DNA of 64,000 nt from Symsagittifera roscoffensis (Eukaryota > Xenacoelomorpha > Acoela > Convolutidae): NCBI RefSeq assembly GCF_963678635.1, contig NC_087068.1, positions 26,972,318 through 27,036,317 on the forward strand. The letters are read 5' to 3'. Below are positions 45,236 to 55,749 of the stretch, in pieces (position 1 is the first letter of the stretch; each line of letters opens with the position of its first letter). The notes below the pieces were generated by a model. The model did no database searches. It saw only the letters and a program-made list of their open reading frames with translations, and was not told where the DNA came from. Position numbers and translations under genes: made by a program.

Positions 45236-45600
45236 GGTTGCCTTGAGCTACTTAATAGGAAAGTTCGGGCAATCCGGGAACAAATAAAAGAAGACTTCGT
45301 TGAGTGTATTAGGCAAAAACACACTCACCTGAGAAGAAAAGTTGTTCCCCGCTCTCGTGCACTTGGAGCGTTCCCGGTGTCGGGGAGCTTTTTCATAGAC
45401 TTTAGAAATTTTTCGATCAGAGGTTGCCTTGAGCTACTTAGCAGGACAGCTCGGGCAATCGCAGGACACCTAAAAGAAGACCTCGGTGGGTGTATTAGGC
45501 AAATACCCACTCACTTGAGAGGACTGTGTCCTGGGCTTCGTTCTTTCGGATCGTTCCGATTGAGGGAAGTCTTTTTCTTTAAGACTAAGTTTTATTGATC
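45236..45600 (+). repeat. 186-bp tandem duplication with conserved hairpins
   Basis: Two direct units, starting GGTTGCCTTGAGCTACTTA at about 45236 and about 45422. Each carries a hairpin around the loop ATTAGGCAAA: TGAGTGT/ACACTCA in unit 1 and GTGGGT/ACCCAC in unit 2. The offset is a multiple of three and both units are open in one frame (45230-45598), giving the repeated peptide GCLELL..RAI..KED..CIRQ..THLR. I cannot tell whether the RNA structure or the peptide is what matters. Confidence 0.7.
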
Positions 45601-46472
45601 TGTTTCTGAATCATCACTGTTTTTTACCAAAGATTGTTTGATTTTAACAAAGCAGTGACTTGATAAGAGTGTGGCGGTAAATTGATACTGACGAAAGGTC
45701 GCTGTCACCTGCAGGATATTCTTATCTGATTATCAATTGTGTTTTTTTTGTGTATTGATTATATCTTGTGAAAATTTTGTGATACTGTTATACTATACAA
45801 CGGGGTTGAGTTAGCATTATATCAATACTGAGTAGGTCCTGTGCGTAACTTTAGCTGAGTCACTAATATTGTCATTGAGAAATCTAAGAAAAATTTTTGA
45901 TACTAACGGAATCGAGTAGGCAGCGTCAAGTAAATTAACTCGAACTTATTTGCGGTACGTGTACGTCGCCCTTAAATTATACGAGTATTGTTATTTATTA
46001 CAAAACTTGCAGCGTAGGGATTTGCTAGGAATGACTACTAAGATCCCCAGGCTGAGCAAGGGAGGTGCGTGAAAGTTTAGAACTAGGCTTAGCCAATCTT
46101 TGTTTAGCAGCGTTCCAGACGTTTTTGCTGATAACGAATCGACTAAAGGTCAAGCTGATCTTTCAGTGAGCGAAATGAAACTAAGAAGCGTGAAGAACCT
46201 CGATGGCGATCAAGGGTGGAGCGCCGAGGCCGGACCGGCGAGCGAGACGCTCATGGACCCCCTTGACGAAGGGAAACGAACGCTTATTCGACCCGACTTT
46301 GAGCCGAGCGAGGATCTCGAACGGGAGGAAGTCGAGAGGACGGAGGAGGCCTCGGAGCGTTCCGAGGTCGCGCCTCGAGAGGAAGTATTGTTCAGGGGAA
46401 TTTCCAAATCAGAGACTCAGAGTCATACCGATCAATACACACTTTTCTCTGGCCAAGCAGAGCAAGAACGCG

Positions 46473-48373
46473 ATGATGTCGAGTATAAGTCTGAGTGAAG
46501 AACAAACGGGTTCGAAGGCAAAGAAGAGTAGTTGGAAGTCTTTGTACGATGAGCGCATGGCGTCACTACAAACCGAAGGTCTATCTTCCAGTTATGACCA
46601 TCCGGAGATAACACACCCGGATGTGAACTTCACGCCGTGCCCGAGGAACGACATGAGCAGAAAGGCGTTGTCCACTTCGCCGACCAGGCCAATGTCTGAT
46701 GGGATAACCCTGGGAGTATACTCGACGTTCGACAGATTGATGAGGTCGATGGGCAAGCAAAAAGGCGGTGCGTCATCAAGTACCAGGCTGCAGCCGCAGT
46801 TGACCTCATCTTCTCTCGATTTAACCCCGCAATTGGGGGAAGCTGGCGATATCAGTGACATGTTTGCTGGCTTAATGACTGGTCTGGATGAACTGAGACG
46901 GGACATGACTAAAAGAATCACCAGGGTCGAGAGCTCACCAGAGCTCACCAGGGTCGAGAGAATTTGAGAGATGAACTGACGCACGTGAAGTCGCAGGCGA
47001 GAGTTGATCAGGCTCAATTGATTCGCAACACCGATCAATGCCTGGCGCAGAGCTTGGCACAGGCAAACAAGGAGTCAGAGGAAAGAGAGGCTAGGATGAC
47101 AGGAGAGATTGAGCGATTGTTGAGCGATCATGACAATACCTTATGCCCATACGATGACTAGCCTGGAAAAAAGATTAGATGCCAAATCTGACCTGATGAT
47201 GCGGAAGCTTGACGAGATCTTAAATGGGAGCAATCGGTAGGAGCGTTCCAACCCAAGGGAGCGCTGACGCCAGGCGAATGATGGAGATGGTACAGGCAGC
47301 TATGCCAGGGTCCAGCAAAGTTCGAGAACGAGCTACGAATCTAGGAATAGGGAGCGGCCCAGGGCAGCCCCCTCGAGGCCTAGCTGGACGAATCCAGCCC
47401 CGCCGGAAGCAGATGCTACCCCGGAAGCAGAGGCTAGGTTGCCCACTGTGCCACAAGTCAGGTCAGTGCCAGATCTGACTACGGTCTCGCAGGACACAAC
47501 GATGTATGCCTCGATGTTTGAACCTCTGAATAGATCCCTCGAAACATTCATCACCAAGCTCTCGAAGTCAACCGAGAGGGGAGAGAGGTCAAGAAGGACA
47601 TTGAAGAAGCCAAAATCATACAGAGACGAGTCAGACGGCTGCATTGATACTTGGATAGAAGTGATGAAGTTGCACTTTGAAGAAGAGAGTCTCTCCAAGA
47701 AACAGGAATGCAGCGCACTAACAAGCAACTTGGAGGGTACTGACCTAAATTGTGTAATGGCGAAAAAACCAATGAAAGAGACAGCGCTCGCAAGATATTC
47801 CACATCCTGCTGAATCGTTTCGGCTCTGGAGTACAAGGGCACCAGGCTATGGTGAAGTTCGAAAAGAGGCGTCAAAGAGATGACGAATCCATAGACAAAT
47901 TCTTGGACGACCTTGAATTGCTTAGGAGGCGAAGCAATCCCGTTGAGAGAATATCTGAGCGAAACTTGGCGATAGCTTCGATGTTCATGGACGGAGTAAA
48001 GAGTGAGGAGTTGAAAACGATGTTAGCCACACACTTTACCCTGTCGCTTGACCAGGTACCCACGCCTGATGATTTGCGAATGAAGTCACGTGAATACTTG
48101 CTCATAAAACCAAGGGCGCAAAACCGTTACAGCAATTATGGCAACTACAGCGGGACAAACACTGGCGCGAGCTCCAGTTGGTACAAGCCTCGCGACGACA
48201 TGGATAAGAGGAGGTCATGTGCGAATTGTGGTTCGATGGAACATCATGTTTCCGCGTGTTCTGCTTACAAACAGAACATGAAGGCAATAGGCTACTTTCT
48301 CGACGACGTCGATGCGGCCGACGAGGACCACGAAGAGTACGTTAGAGGAGCACGAAGAGTACGCTCATCATGA
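46473..48373 (+). pseudogene. gag: gag of the giant retroelement, frame-shifted
   Basis: Starts at MMSSISLSEEQ (46473). The first 165 codons are Ser/Thr-rich, then a coiled-coil-like Gln/Glu/Arg-rich stretch (46967-47160) and fragments in different frames to about 47810. The last open part (to 48373) has capsid-like sequence (FHILLNRFGS, FEKRRQRDDESIDKFL, LLRRRSNPVERISERNLAI, MFMDGVKSEEL) as in retrotransposon gag proteins, and ends with a CCHC zinc knuckle CANCGSMEHHVSAC. At least three indels separate the pieces. The stop overlaps the next ORF start as ATGA. Intact, it would form the particle and bind RNA. Confidence 0.75.
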
Positions 48374-50262
48374 AAAATGGACCGAGGTGCTTCTTCTGTA
48401 ATTTGGAGGGACACTTCGATTCGGACTGCACTCAGTTTTGGGATGCAGTCGCGGACGCGAAACACCCCCGCCACGAAGAGGCGCTTTCGGTTGTCAAGGC
48501 CAGTCGAGCACGTCTGATGAAGGAGGCCGAGTCTCGGAGAAAAGAGACGGCACCGAGCGCCTTTACGACTAAGAAGGTGACGACCTTGCCTGGCGAGGTG
48601 GTAGCCTCGAACCTGGAGGCAGAGTCGGCCAGCCCACTCAGAGTAGATAATGGTTTGGCGGCAAGGAAAGCGTTGCAGAATGTCAAACAGGAGCTAGCCA
48701 CGAAGGAAGTGGAGCAATGGGTAAGGTCCGAACTGGAAAGCACGGATCTTCGGGAAAAGTTTAACATTCTGAGTAAAACGACGGAAGAAGAGGACAAACA
48801 GGAACCCAGAAAGCAGGGACTAAAACTGAATGTCATATCTGGTAGAACTTTCGGAATGACGAAAGAAGGGACGAAGATAATGTCCATTATCTCAGTCGCA
48901 GGACACCAGGTGGTCAAGAACTTGAGTGAACCATCCGAGATTATACTAGTCCACCTGGACATTTATGCAGACTACCTGAGGGAGAAAGATCCCAAGCTGG
49001 ACTCCAGGGCAGTGCGAGCGCTACTCACGATAGGAGGTCCGATGCTGATGAGAGTGGATGGACATTACATCGACGTCCATGGCCCATACCCAATTCTAAT
49101 GAATGTGGATGGCATCAATATCTACACAAAAGCTCACGTAACTGATGCGAGTGATCAGGTAGGCCGGATATATATTGGCCAAGAAGAGCTGAAGGTGCGA
49201 CGAATCGGACACAATGCCATGCTTGAACAGGATGCGTTCCACATAGGTTGCGAAGCCGATCTGGCAGCACATGTGCTAGATGTGCAGGGCAGACAACTTT
49301 CAGTGAAGGGACTGTTAGACACGGGTGCAGTAGTCAGTGTCATGCCAGTCACAACCTGGACTGACATGGGCTTTGACAGGTCGGACCTGATACCGACAAA
49401 CATCAGACTGGCAGCTGCCAATCAGGGAGCACTCTATGTGACAGGACGGATCCCTTTTATATCACTGCAGCTTGGGGGAAGACATCTTTGGATGAGCTTC
49501 CTGGTGGTGGAAAATTTGGACGAATCCGATCAATTCATCCTAGGGAGGGACTTCGTACGCAACTTTGATGTCACGATCGACCTCAATGACGGGTTGATCA
49601 GGATCAAGGATCCGGAGTGGAAGTATGAAAAGAAACCTCGTAATAAGATCTTAATAAACCAAGCTAAGGTGCCGATTTTTCTTGATCGAAAAATGAGATT
49701 GAAACCAAACCAAGCCGTGGTAGCGACGTTTAGGATAAAGAATCTAAATGAACTCAGCAATGACAGACAGGTAAGTCTGGTACCAAATCCAAACAGTAAG
49801 AGCTCGGCTATTTTAGGAAGAAGCTTCTCACTCACTCAGAGCGGACTGAGTATGAGTGTTTTGTTGAACACAGAAGCAACAACAGTGACAATACACAGGG
49901 GAAAAAAACTTGGCTACGCATTGCCTCTGAACACAGACTTTCAGAGTGTGGAAAACTTGAAAAAGTTTGATGTAACTAAATGTCCCTTGCATACGAACCA
50001 AGAATTTATATTGAAGAGAGTAAATGAATTGAAATCTTCAAGGAAATTGTTTTCAATGAAGTCGGAAACAGATGATGGGTTGTCTAGTTGTTCGAATTTT
50101 CCCGAGAGATCGACACAAACAGAGTTAGCAGCGAATAAACCGGTCCTACCTGAGATAGAACATTTGAAGGGTAAAATATCAGACAAGGAACTAGATTCGC
50201 TCAGGGCGGTGCTAAGTCGGAACGCAGACGTTTTTTCGAAACATAAGGCCGTAGTTTTGTAG
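48370..50262 (+). CDS. pol: pol N-terminal part: second zinc knuckle and aspartic protease
   Basis: 630 open codons, in the -1 frame relative to gag, beginning with MKNGPRCFFCNLEGHF; the second CCHC knuckle (CFFCNLEGHFDSDC) is at residues 7-20. A Lys/Glu-rich linker and an unassigned region follow. The retropepsin-like core starts at about residue 313 (VKGLLDTGAVVSVMP, active-site DTGA) and closes at FILGRDFVRNFDV (about 392-404). After about residue 420 the frame leads toward the reverse transcriptase, which begins after a one-base frame change near 50256. The protease would process the gag-pol polyprotein. This is the longest undamaged stretch of the element. Confidence 0.8.
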   Translation: MKNGPRCFFCNLEGHFDSDCTQFWDAVADAKHPRHEEALSVVKASRARLMKEAESRRKETAPSAFTTKKVTTLPGEVVASNLEAESASPLRVDNGLAARKALQNVKQELATKEVEQWVRSELESTDLREKFNILSKTTEEEDKQEPRKQGLKLNVISGRTFGMTKEGTKIMSIISVAGHQVVKNLSEPSEIILVHLDIYADYLREKDPKLDSRAVRALLTIGGPMLMRVDGHYIDVHGPYPILMNVDGINIYTKAHVTDASDQVGRIYIGQEELKVRRIGHNAMLEQDAFHIGCEADLAAHVLDVQGRQLSVKGLLDTGAVVSVMPVTTWTDMGFDRSDLIPTNIRLAAANQGALYVTGRIPFISLQLGGRHLWMSFLVVENLDESDQFILGRDFVRNFDVTIDLNDGLIRIKDPEWKYEKKPRNKILINQAKVPIFLDRKMRLKPNQAVVATFRIKNLNELSNDRQVSLVPNPNSKSSAILGRSFSLTQSGLSMSVLLNTEATTVTIHRGKKLGYALPLNTDFQSVENLKKFDVTKCPLHTNQEFILKRVNELKSSRKLFSMKSETDDGLSSCSNFPERSTQTELAANKPVLPEIEHLKGKISDKELDSLRAVLSRNADVFSKHKAVVL

Positions 50263-51598
50263 AACACGAGATTGAGATAGAAGAGGGCTCGGAACCTCAT
50301 AGGGAAGGGGCGAGAATAATGACCCCTCATAAGTTGGAAGCGTGCAGGAAGGAAATCGAGATAATAATGGAGTACGTCATGATCGTGCCGTCGAAGTCCC
50401 CGTGGGCTTGTGGTGTGGTCATGGCTAAAAAGAAAGGGGGCAACTCAGGTTTTGTTGTGATTTCCTTGATCTAAACGCAGTGACCATAAAGGACGCATAC
50501 CCGATACCCCGCATCGATGAGAGCCTATCCAAGTTGGGGGACGCGAAGTTCTTCACGACGTTAGATCCGGGCTCGGCGTTCTGGCAAGTGCCACTCCGAA
50601 AGCAAGATCCTGAAAAGTCGGGCTTCGCGTGCGAGCTGGGATTGTTCTAGTGGAAGAGGATGCCGTTTGAATTGTGCAACGCGACGGCCAAATTCCAGCG
50701 ACTGATGGCCCAGGCACTCACGAGTGTGACAAAGAAATACGGGAATCTCATCATGTGTTACGTCGATGATGTCGTGATCGCAACGCCAACCCTAGAGGAC
50801 CACATAGAGAGGTTAGACGAGGTATTTACTTGCATGAAGCAGGCGGGATTGAAGTGTAAACCCTCGAAGTGTGAAATCCTCAGAGACTCCATAAAGTATC
50901 TAGGCCGCCTGGTGGATAAGCATGGAGTGAGACCAGATCCCGAATTGGTCGAAGCGGTTTTGACCTGGAAGGCACCCTAGACAGATACACAACTGATGAG
51001 TTTTTTGGGGTTCGCAAACTATTATCGGGAGTTCGTCAAGGGATACGCCGATAAGATATACCCCATGCAACAGTTGATGAGAAACAAAGGCAAAAAGTTC
51101 ACTTGGACCGATGAGGCACAAATTTCATTTGAAAACATTAAACGCGAACTTTGCGAGGCACCAGTCCTCGGCATGCCAACAGAAAAGGGGATGTTTGTGT
51201 TAGACACGGATGCATCAGTGGTTGCGATATCAGGCATACTTCACCAGTAGCAAGAGTGGAACGGGAGAACGGTTCTCCGTCCAATAGCCTAGGGAAATAA
51301 GGTCTTGAGCGATACCGAGATGAAGTATGGCGCACCGAAAGCGGAAATGTTCGCGGTGATCACTTTCGTGGAAAAAAACAGGGCCTACTTGGGGAGTGCT
51401 CACTTCAAGTTGCGTATGGATAACCGTGCCCTTGCCTGGCTGAAAACCTATTCGATGGACCAAAGTTATATTGGTCGTTGGATCATGCGCCTGGACGGAT
51501 ACCACATGATCATAGAGCACCGTACCCGTGACAAGCATCAAAATGCTGATAGCCTCAGTAAGAAGACAGAATTCTATGAGCGACTTGAAGAAAAGTAG
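50256..51598 (+). pseudogene. pol: Reverse transcriptase and RNase H, with stops and frameshifts
   Basis: Ty3/gypsy RT blocks are clear: EHEIEIEEG, KSPWACGVVMAKKKGG, DAYPIPRIDESLSKLGDA, FWQVPLRKQD, MPFELCNATAKFQRLMAQAL, CYVDDVVIATPT (catalytic YVDD) and LGFANYYREF. RNase H follows: FVLDTDASVVAISGILHQ, KYGAPKAEMFAV (usual E position), LRMDNRALAWLKTY (D). The N-terminal side contains a frame change at the G run near 50440. In-frame stops lie at 50648 (TAG), 50978 (TAG), 51248 (TAG), 51290 (TAG) and 51596 (TAG), mostly where Gln or similar would be expected. Cannot be functional as it stands. Confidence 0.88.
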
Positions 51599-52679
51599 GC
51601 TAACCAAGCGGAGGTCAAAGACGGGTTTTCTTTCCTAGACAAGGAGACTTACGACAAACTACCCCTCACTAGGTGGCTGGATAAGCCAGGGCACCCTATA
51701 CCAGGACACCCTGAACTTCCAGTGGAAACGGCCGCTGAGATAAAGATTTTAGCCAGGGGTGAACCCGTTCCGCAGGATCTGCTAGTCTGATCCAATCTGG
51801 TACAGCAGGAGCTCACCAGGTTGGGTATAAACAGCATATCTCTGCTAAATAGGACAGTGAAAGTGGCGCCGGACGTCATGGGGAAACTTCGTGACTTGCT
51901 GGATAGAGAAGTCGACAGACATGATCGTGAGTGGATGGAGACCATGCAGTGATTGACCGTAACTGAGAAAACGGAGAAGAGGCCAGTGATCATTCGCGGT
52001 CGCGATGTGGAACGGGATTGCCCGTCGATAGTGAACCAGCTGGTGACCTCAATGCCGAAGATCCCAGTCACTGAGGAAGTCAGGGTCAAGTCGAAATCCA
52101 GCTTCACGAGAAAAGTACATTTCACGGATGTAAAAGAAGAGTACGATCCGAGCTCAGATTGTTCTTCCGGGGACGAGACACTGTCCGGGGAGTCAGGCAC
52201 ATTCGGGCCCGTGCAGGACGACTTGTCCGGGGAAAAGTTGATAAGACAACCCAGGGATAGAATGTTGTCCGAGGAGTCGGATTCAAAGCGACCAAGGGAC
52301 AGAGTTTTGTCCGGGGAGTCGAGAAACATCACAGACAGATTGGAACATGATGATGCGGAATCATTCGGCTCAAGTGATGACTCGAGGCCTCAGTCCTGGG
52401 ACAAGACATCCGAGACTACTTCCAATTCTGATGTATCGGAGATTGCAATTCATTCCTTGTTGGTGGACTGGAAGCAGCGCGGGCTGGACAGAGAAATGCA
52501 TCAGGATCCGGACAGAGACAGGATCCGACGAGGAGGGCACTATGGTGGATAATGCCGCCGATGAGCTCGAGCTGATAGCAGTCTCGAAACGCCCAACCAG
52601 ATTGCTGCCACATGGTACGGTAATCCGTACCAATCTGGAACCATCTGTGCAGGAAGCGACGACTTTGAAGAAGATATGA
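51599..52679 (+). pseudogene. pol: Pol linker region, acidic and Ser-rich
   Basis: Continues the RNase H frame (KDGFSFLDKETYD) with TGA stops at 51788 and 51950 where CGA (Arg) codons are likely, then an open frame of 200 codons. Residues encoded at about 52150-52440 repeat an S-G-E-S type motif (LSGESG, LSGEKL, LSEESD, LSGESR) within an acidic stretch. A frameshift near 52520 leads to DELELIAVSKRPTRLLPHGT. Function unknown; it may be a flexible spacer between RNase H and integrase. Confidence 0.65.
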
Positions 52680-54111
52680 TGCGTCAAGTTGATGGACGAT
52701 GCCCATGCTCCGGAGACAATGAGCGGGCAATTAAACGTGATAAAGACGTATCTGAAAGCCAGATACCGGCTGTCGGATCTCCTAAGGGCTCAACGGATTG
52801 ATAGAATGACGAGCAATCTGAATAGATGGATCGAGAATGGAGCACCTGACAAAGGAGATTTGGAGGAAGACAGCTATAAGGTTTTGAAGCAGTTTTAAAC
52901 GAAGAGAAAAGATCTACTGTACCTGAATAAAGACGGAATCGTAGCCTGTAAACGGAAAGAGGTGGACAATGTCCTTCACAGGTACAATTCGATAGTGTTA
53001 CCACAGTTGTACCAGACTGAATTGCTCTTTCGTTCACATGATCAGATGGGCCATCAAGGAGTGGACAAAGTGTACAACAGGATACAGAAATGATTCGAAT
53101 GGCCTGGCTTGAAGAAGGCGTGTGTGAAAAGTGGATCTCTGCGTGCTTGTCGTGTCAACAGGCGAAGGACCCCGGAAACTAAGGTTCCCACTGCAGTCAA
53201 TAGAGTCATCGGGATTCAACGAGGTAGTGCAAATTGATCATCAGAAGATATGCATGACAGCCACGGGCTACAATCAGGTGCTGGTAATGATTGATCATTT
53301 TACGAAATATGCAGAGGCAGCACCCTGCATGACAGCATCAGCGGAAGAAACGTACGATCATTTGATAAATGTGTAGATAGCGAGGCTGCCCCATCACATT
53401 CCAATCGGACAATGGCAAAGCATTCGTGGGTGATCTCACGAAGGAGTTAATGAAAAGGTCGCAGGTAGCACAGGCCCACTCGACCACTTATCACCCGCAA
53501 ACGAATGGCCTAGTCGAGAGGCAGAATCGCACGCTGGTATCCATGTTGAGAGTTTATTGCTCACGCTACATGGATGACTGGGATAGACACTTGCCGAAAG
53601 TGATGGGTGCTTACAACAGCCCAGAGCAATCCACCACGGGAAAAAGTCCGCATATGATGCTAACGGGTCACAAAAAAGCGCTTCCGTTGAAGTTTTCCTA
53701 CCCTGAATATGAAGGGAAAAGAACAGCACCGAAACGTACGTGCGGGATGTCATTAGAAGACAGCAGGACCTGAATGACTTATGCAGGAGGAACACGCAAT
53801 AGGCGCAAATTAGACAGAAACGGAGGTTTGATAAAAGGACTGCCGATGCAAAAGCCTGCTCAGTTGGCGATTACGTCTGGGTATTTCAGGAAGTGGTTCC
53901 ACCAAAAGGAACCAAAAAATTATTAAAGAAATGGCGTGGCCAATTTGAAATAACAGCAGTTCACCAAGAAGGTCGGTTTTATCGACTGAGCACAGGAAGA
54001 GCAGCTCATTACGAAAACATCAAAACGCACAATGCCTCATCAGAGGACTGGTGCATCCCAGCAGACATGCAAGCAAGAGGGAGACTATTTGATAGTGGAT
54101 CCTGCTTGTGA
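52680..54111 (+). pseudogene. pol: Integrase, with stops and frameshifts
   Basis: The N-terminal HHCC zinc domain is recognisable (LFRSHDQMGHQGVDKVYNRI, and ISACLSC in another frame near 53130). The DDE core reads VQIDHQKICMTATGYNQVLV (first Asp), FQSDNGKAFVGDL (second Asp, 53400-53440) and TTYHPQTNGLVERQNRTLV (Glu). The C-terminal SH3-like segment reads VPPKGTKKLLKKWRGQFEI, GRFYRLSTGRAAHYENIK. Stops include TGA at 52677 and TAG at 53374 (both consistent with Trp TGG) and TGA at about 53092 (Arg CGA). All three catalytic residues are encoded, but in different frames. Confidence 0.85.
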
Positions 54112-54730
54112 GGTGAATGAAAGAGGCACTCGCGACAAAAACGACGGAAATGAGGTGGTGGATGATTGCGACCTACCACTGGACCTAGAGTTGACCGAGC
54201 GAGTAGAGGTGGATGACGAAATTCTACCTTATGCCGAAGAGGACTGGGACTGCCCAGAACAGACTGAAATTGACAAAGGAACACAACCTGACTTTCCTCT
54301 CACCATGGAGACACGCCAGAGCAAGAGAGGAAGGGACAAGAAGAAGTACAATCCGTATGGCAAGGATTTCGTCATAGACAGGATAGTTTTAAGTGATAAG
54401 ATGGAAGCGCTGGTGGGATTGGATGAAGTAGCGGTGCCAAGGGAGATCGACTTGGTAAATGACATGGATCAAGGTTGGATCGACGATCGCTCCGAACCAG
54501 AAGTGGAGTTCGAACCAGAGGTGGATCAGACTCATGAGCAAGAATTAACAAACTTGAGAGTGCTCGAATGGCTCCACGATCTGCCGACGGATCCTAAAGA
54601 GACAATCTTGACGATTCAGGATGTTGATAAAGACGGCATCAAATACGTCAGCCTTGACAATACCGAGTCCAACTGGGTGGCTTCAGATGGCCCTCTAAGC
54701 GTTCCGCAATCCAACCTCGATCTGATTTAA
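54032..54730 (+). CDS. Acidic C-terminal extension of pol
   Basis: 232 open codons just after the integrase (its start overlaps the integrase end in another frame). It is rich in Asp and Glu, with a basic patch (QSKRGRDKKKYNPYG). No known domain. In an intact element this is probably the pol C-terminal tail, not a separate protein. Confidence 0.5.
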   Translation: MPHQRTGASQQTCKQEGDYLIVDPACEVNERGTRDKNDGNEVVDDCDLPLDLELTERVEVDDEILPYAEEDWDCPEQTEIDKGTQPDFPLTMETRQSKRGRDKKKYNPYGKDFVIDRIVLSDKMEALVGLDEVAVPREIDLVNDMDQGWIDDRSEPEVEFEPEVDQTHEQELTNLRVLEWLHDLPTDPKETILTIQDVDKDGIKYVSLDNTESNWVASDGPLSVPQSNLDLI

Positions 54731-54795
54731 AATTTAAATCGGCAAGAGAAACCGGAAAACTGGAGACGGAGGGCGAGAACGCTAAAAAACACCTT

Positions 54796-55285
54796 TTGGA
54801 CGAATTTTTGAATCTTATTTTGACCTACCGACCTACCGAACCATTACTCAAACAATATCGTCATAACGGACAGCGATTTTATACTCACGGAACGTACATG
54901 CGCTATAGCGATAACCGCGGATGTAAGCTTCAAAACAGCACTAGCGGCTTATTTCAAAAGGAACATCGAGTTTTTATGCAAACAGAGGCCTGGTGTGGGA
55001 GGGATGATAGCGCTGCCCCTGTTGCATCACAGATACCAGGGAAATATTTGTGTTTCCTGGTTACTAGGCCACTGATAGGCAACACGTAGATCCAGAGAGC
55101 TTGGCATTGGCCTTGACTCGACTTAGGGATTTTCTGGTTGAGTGAGGAGTGACCTCTCGTTACCAGTCTATGATCCCAATAGGGGAAAGCTACATCCGAG
55201 AGAGTTGTACGACCTTGTACACGTGATATTTTCAGAAACTGACATAGAGGTTTACTTACATAAAAAGTACTATCTGAGCATATGA
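54796..55285 (+). pseudogene. Small unknown ORF downstream of pol, frame-shifted
   Basis: Coding-like sequence in pieces: NLILTYRPTEPLLKQY, FYTHGTYMRYSDNRG and GKYLCFLVTRPLIG in the first frame (to 55087), then VDPESLALALTRLRDFLVE and SRYQSMIPIGESYIRE, then ELYDLVHVIFSETDIEVYL ending at TGA 55283-55285. Two indels and one stop break it. About 160 residues, mostly soluble, with no family I recognise. Confidence 0.5.
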
Positions 55286-55749
55286 TAGGAGTTGCATTCG
55301 GCGACAAGTGGTTTTTATTATGTTCACTTTATAGAGATCAGGATTGAGTTAGGTTAGCTAATAGGGATTATGTTTTTAGGTAATAATGTAGATATATGAT
55401 GTTTATGTATTATGTTATTTTTAGGGTATGTTTTATGTGATGTTTGAGTCCTGAAAGACCTGGAACACTCCAGGTTTTGAAGGTGACAGCGCTCATTCAT
55501 ATTACCTCGATAAGGTTGAAGGTGGACGATCCACCTTGGTGCTAAGTTTTAAATCAGTAACGAAGAAAAATTTCAATGGATTGTTTTAAAGAAAAAAAAT
55601 GTGAATGATGTTTTATCCTGAAAATGGGACCGCATGAAAGGATGGTTTCAAGTCGTGACTCGTTTTTTAGGTCTTGATTGATCAAATCTTGTTTTCTGAA
55701 TCAAAGAAAACTTGAAGGAACTTCACGACACGAGAATCAACACGTAGAA
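55286..55749 (+). other. Spacer before the 3' coding block
   Basis: About 460 bp without coding signal, AT-rich compared with the flanking element sequence. It could hold a splice acceptor or promoter for the 3' block; I see no clear candidate. Confidence 0.4.

Larger units (their letters stand above)
43604..46472 (+). other. Long 5' leader of the giant retroelement
   Basis: About 2.9 kb between the 5' LTR and gag, unusually long. It contains scattered and then clustered CCCTCCG motifs (43680-45030) and a 186-bp tandem duplication with hairpins (45236-45600). There is an open frame at 46100-46498 that overlaps the start of gag, but no recognisable protein. Packaging or translational control signals would be expected in such a region; that is inference. 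Confidence 0.6.
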
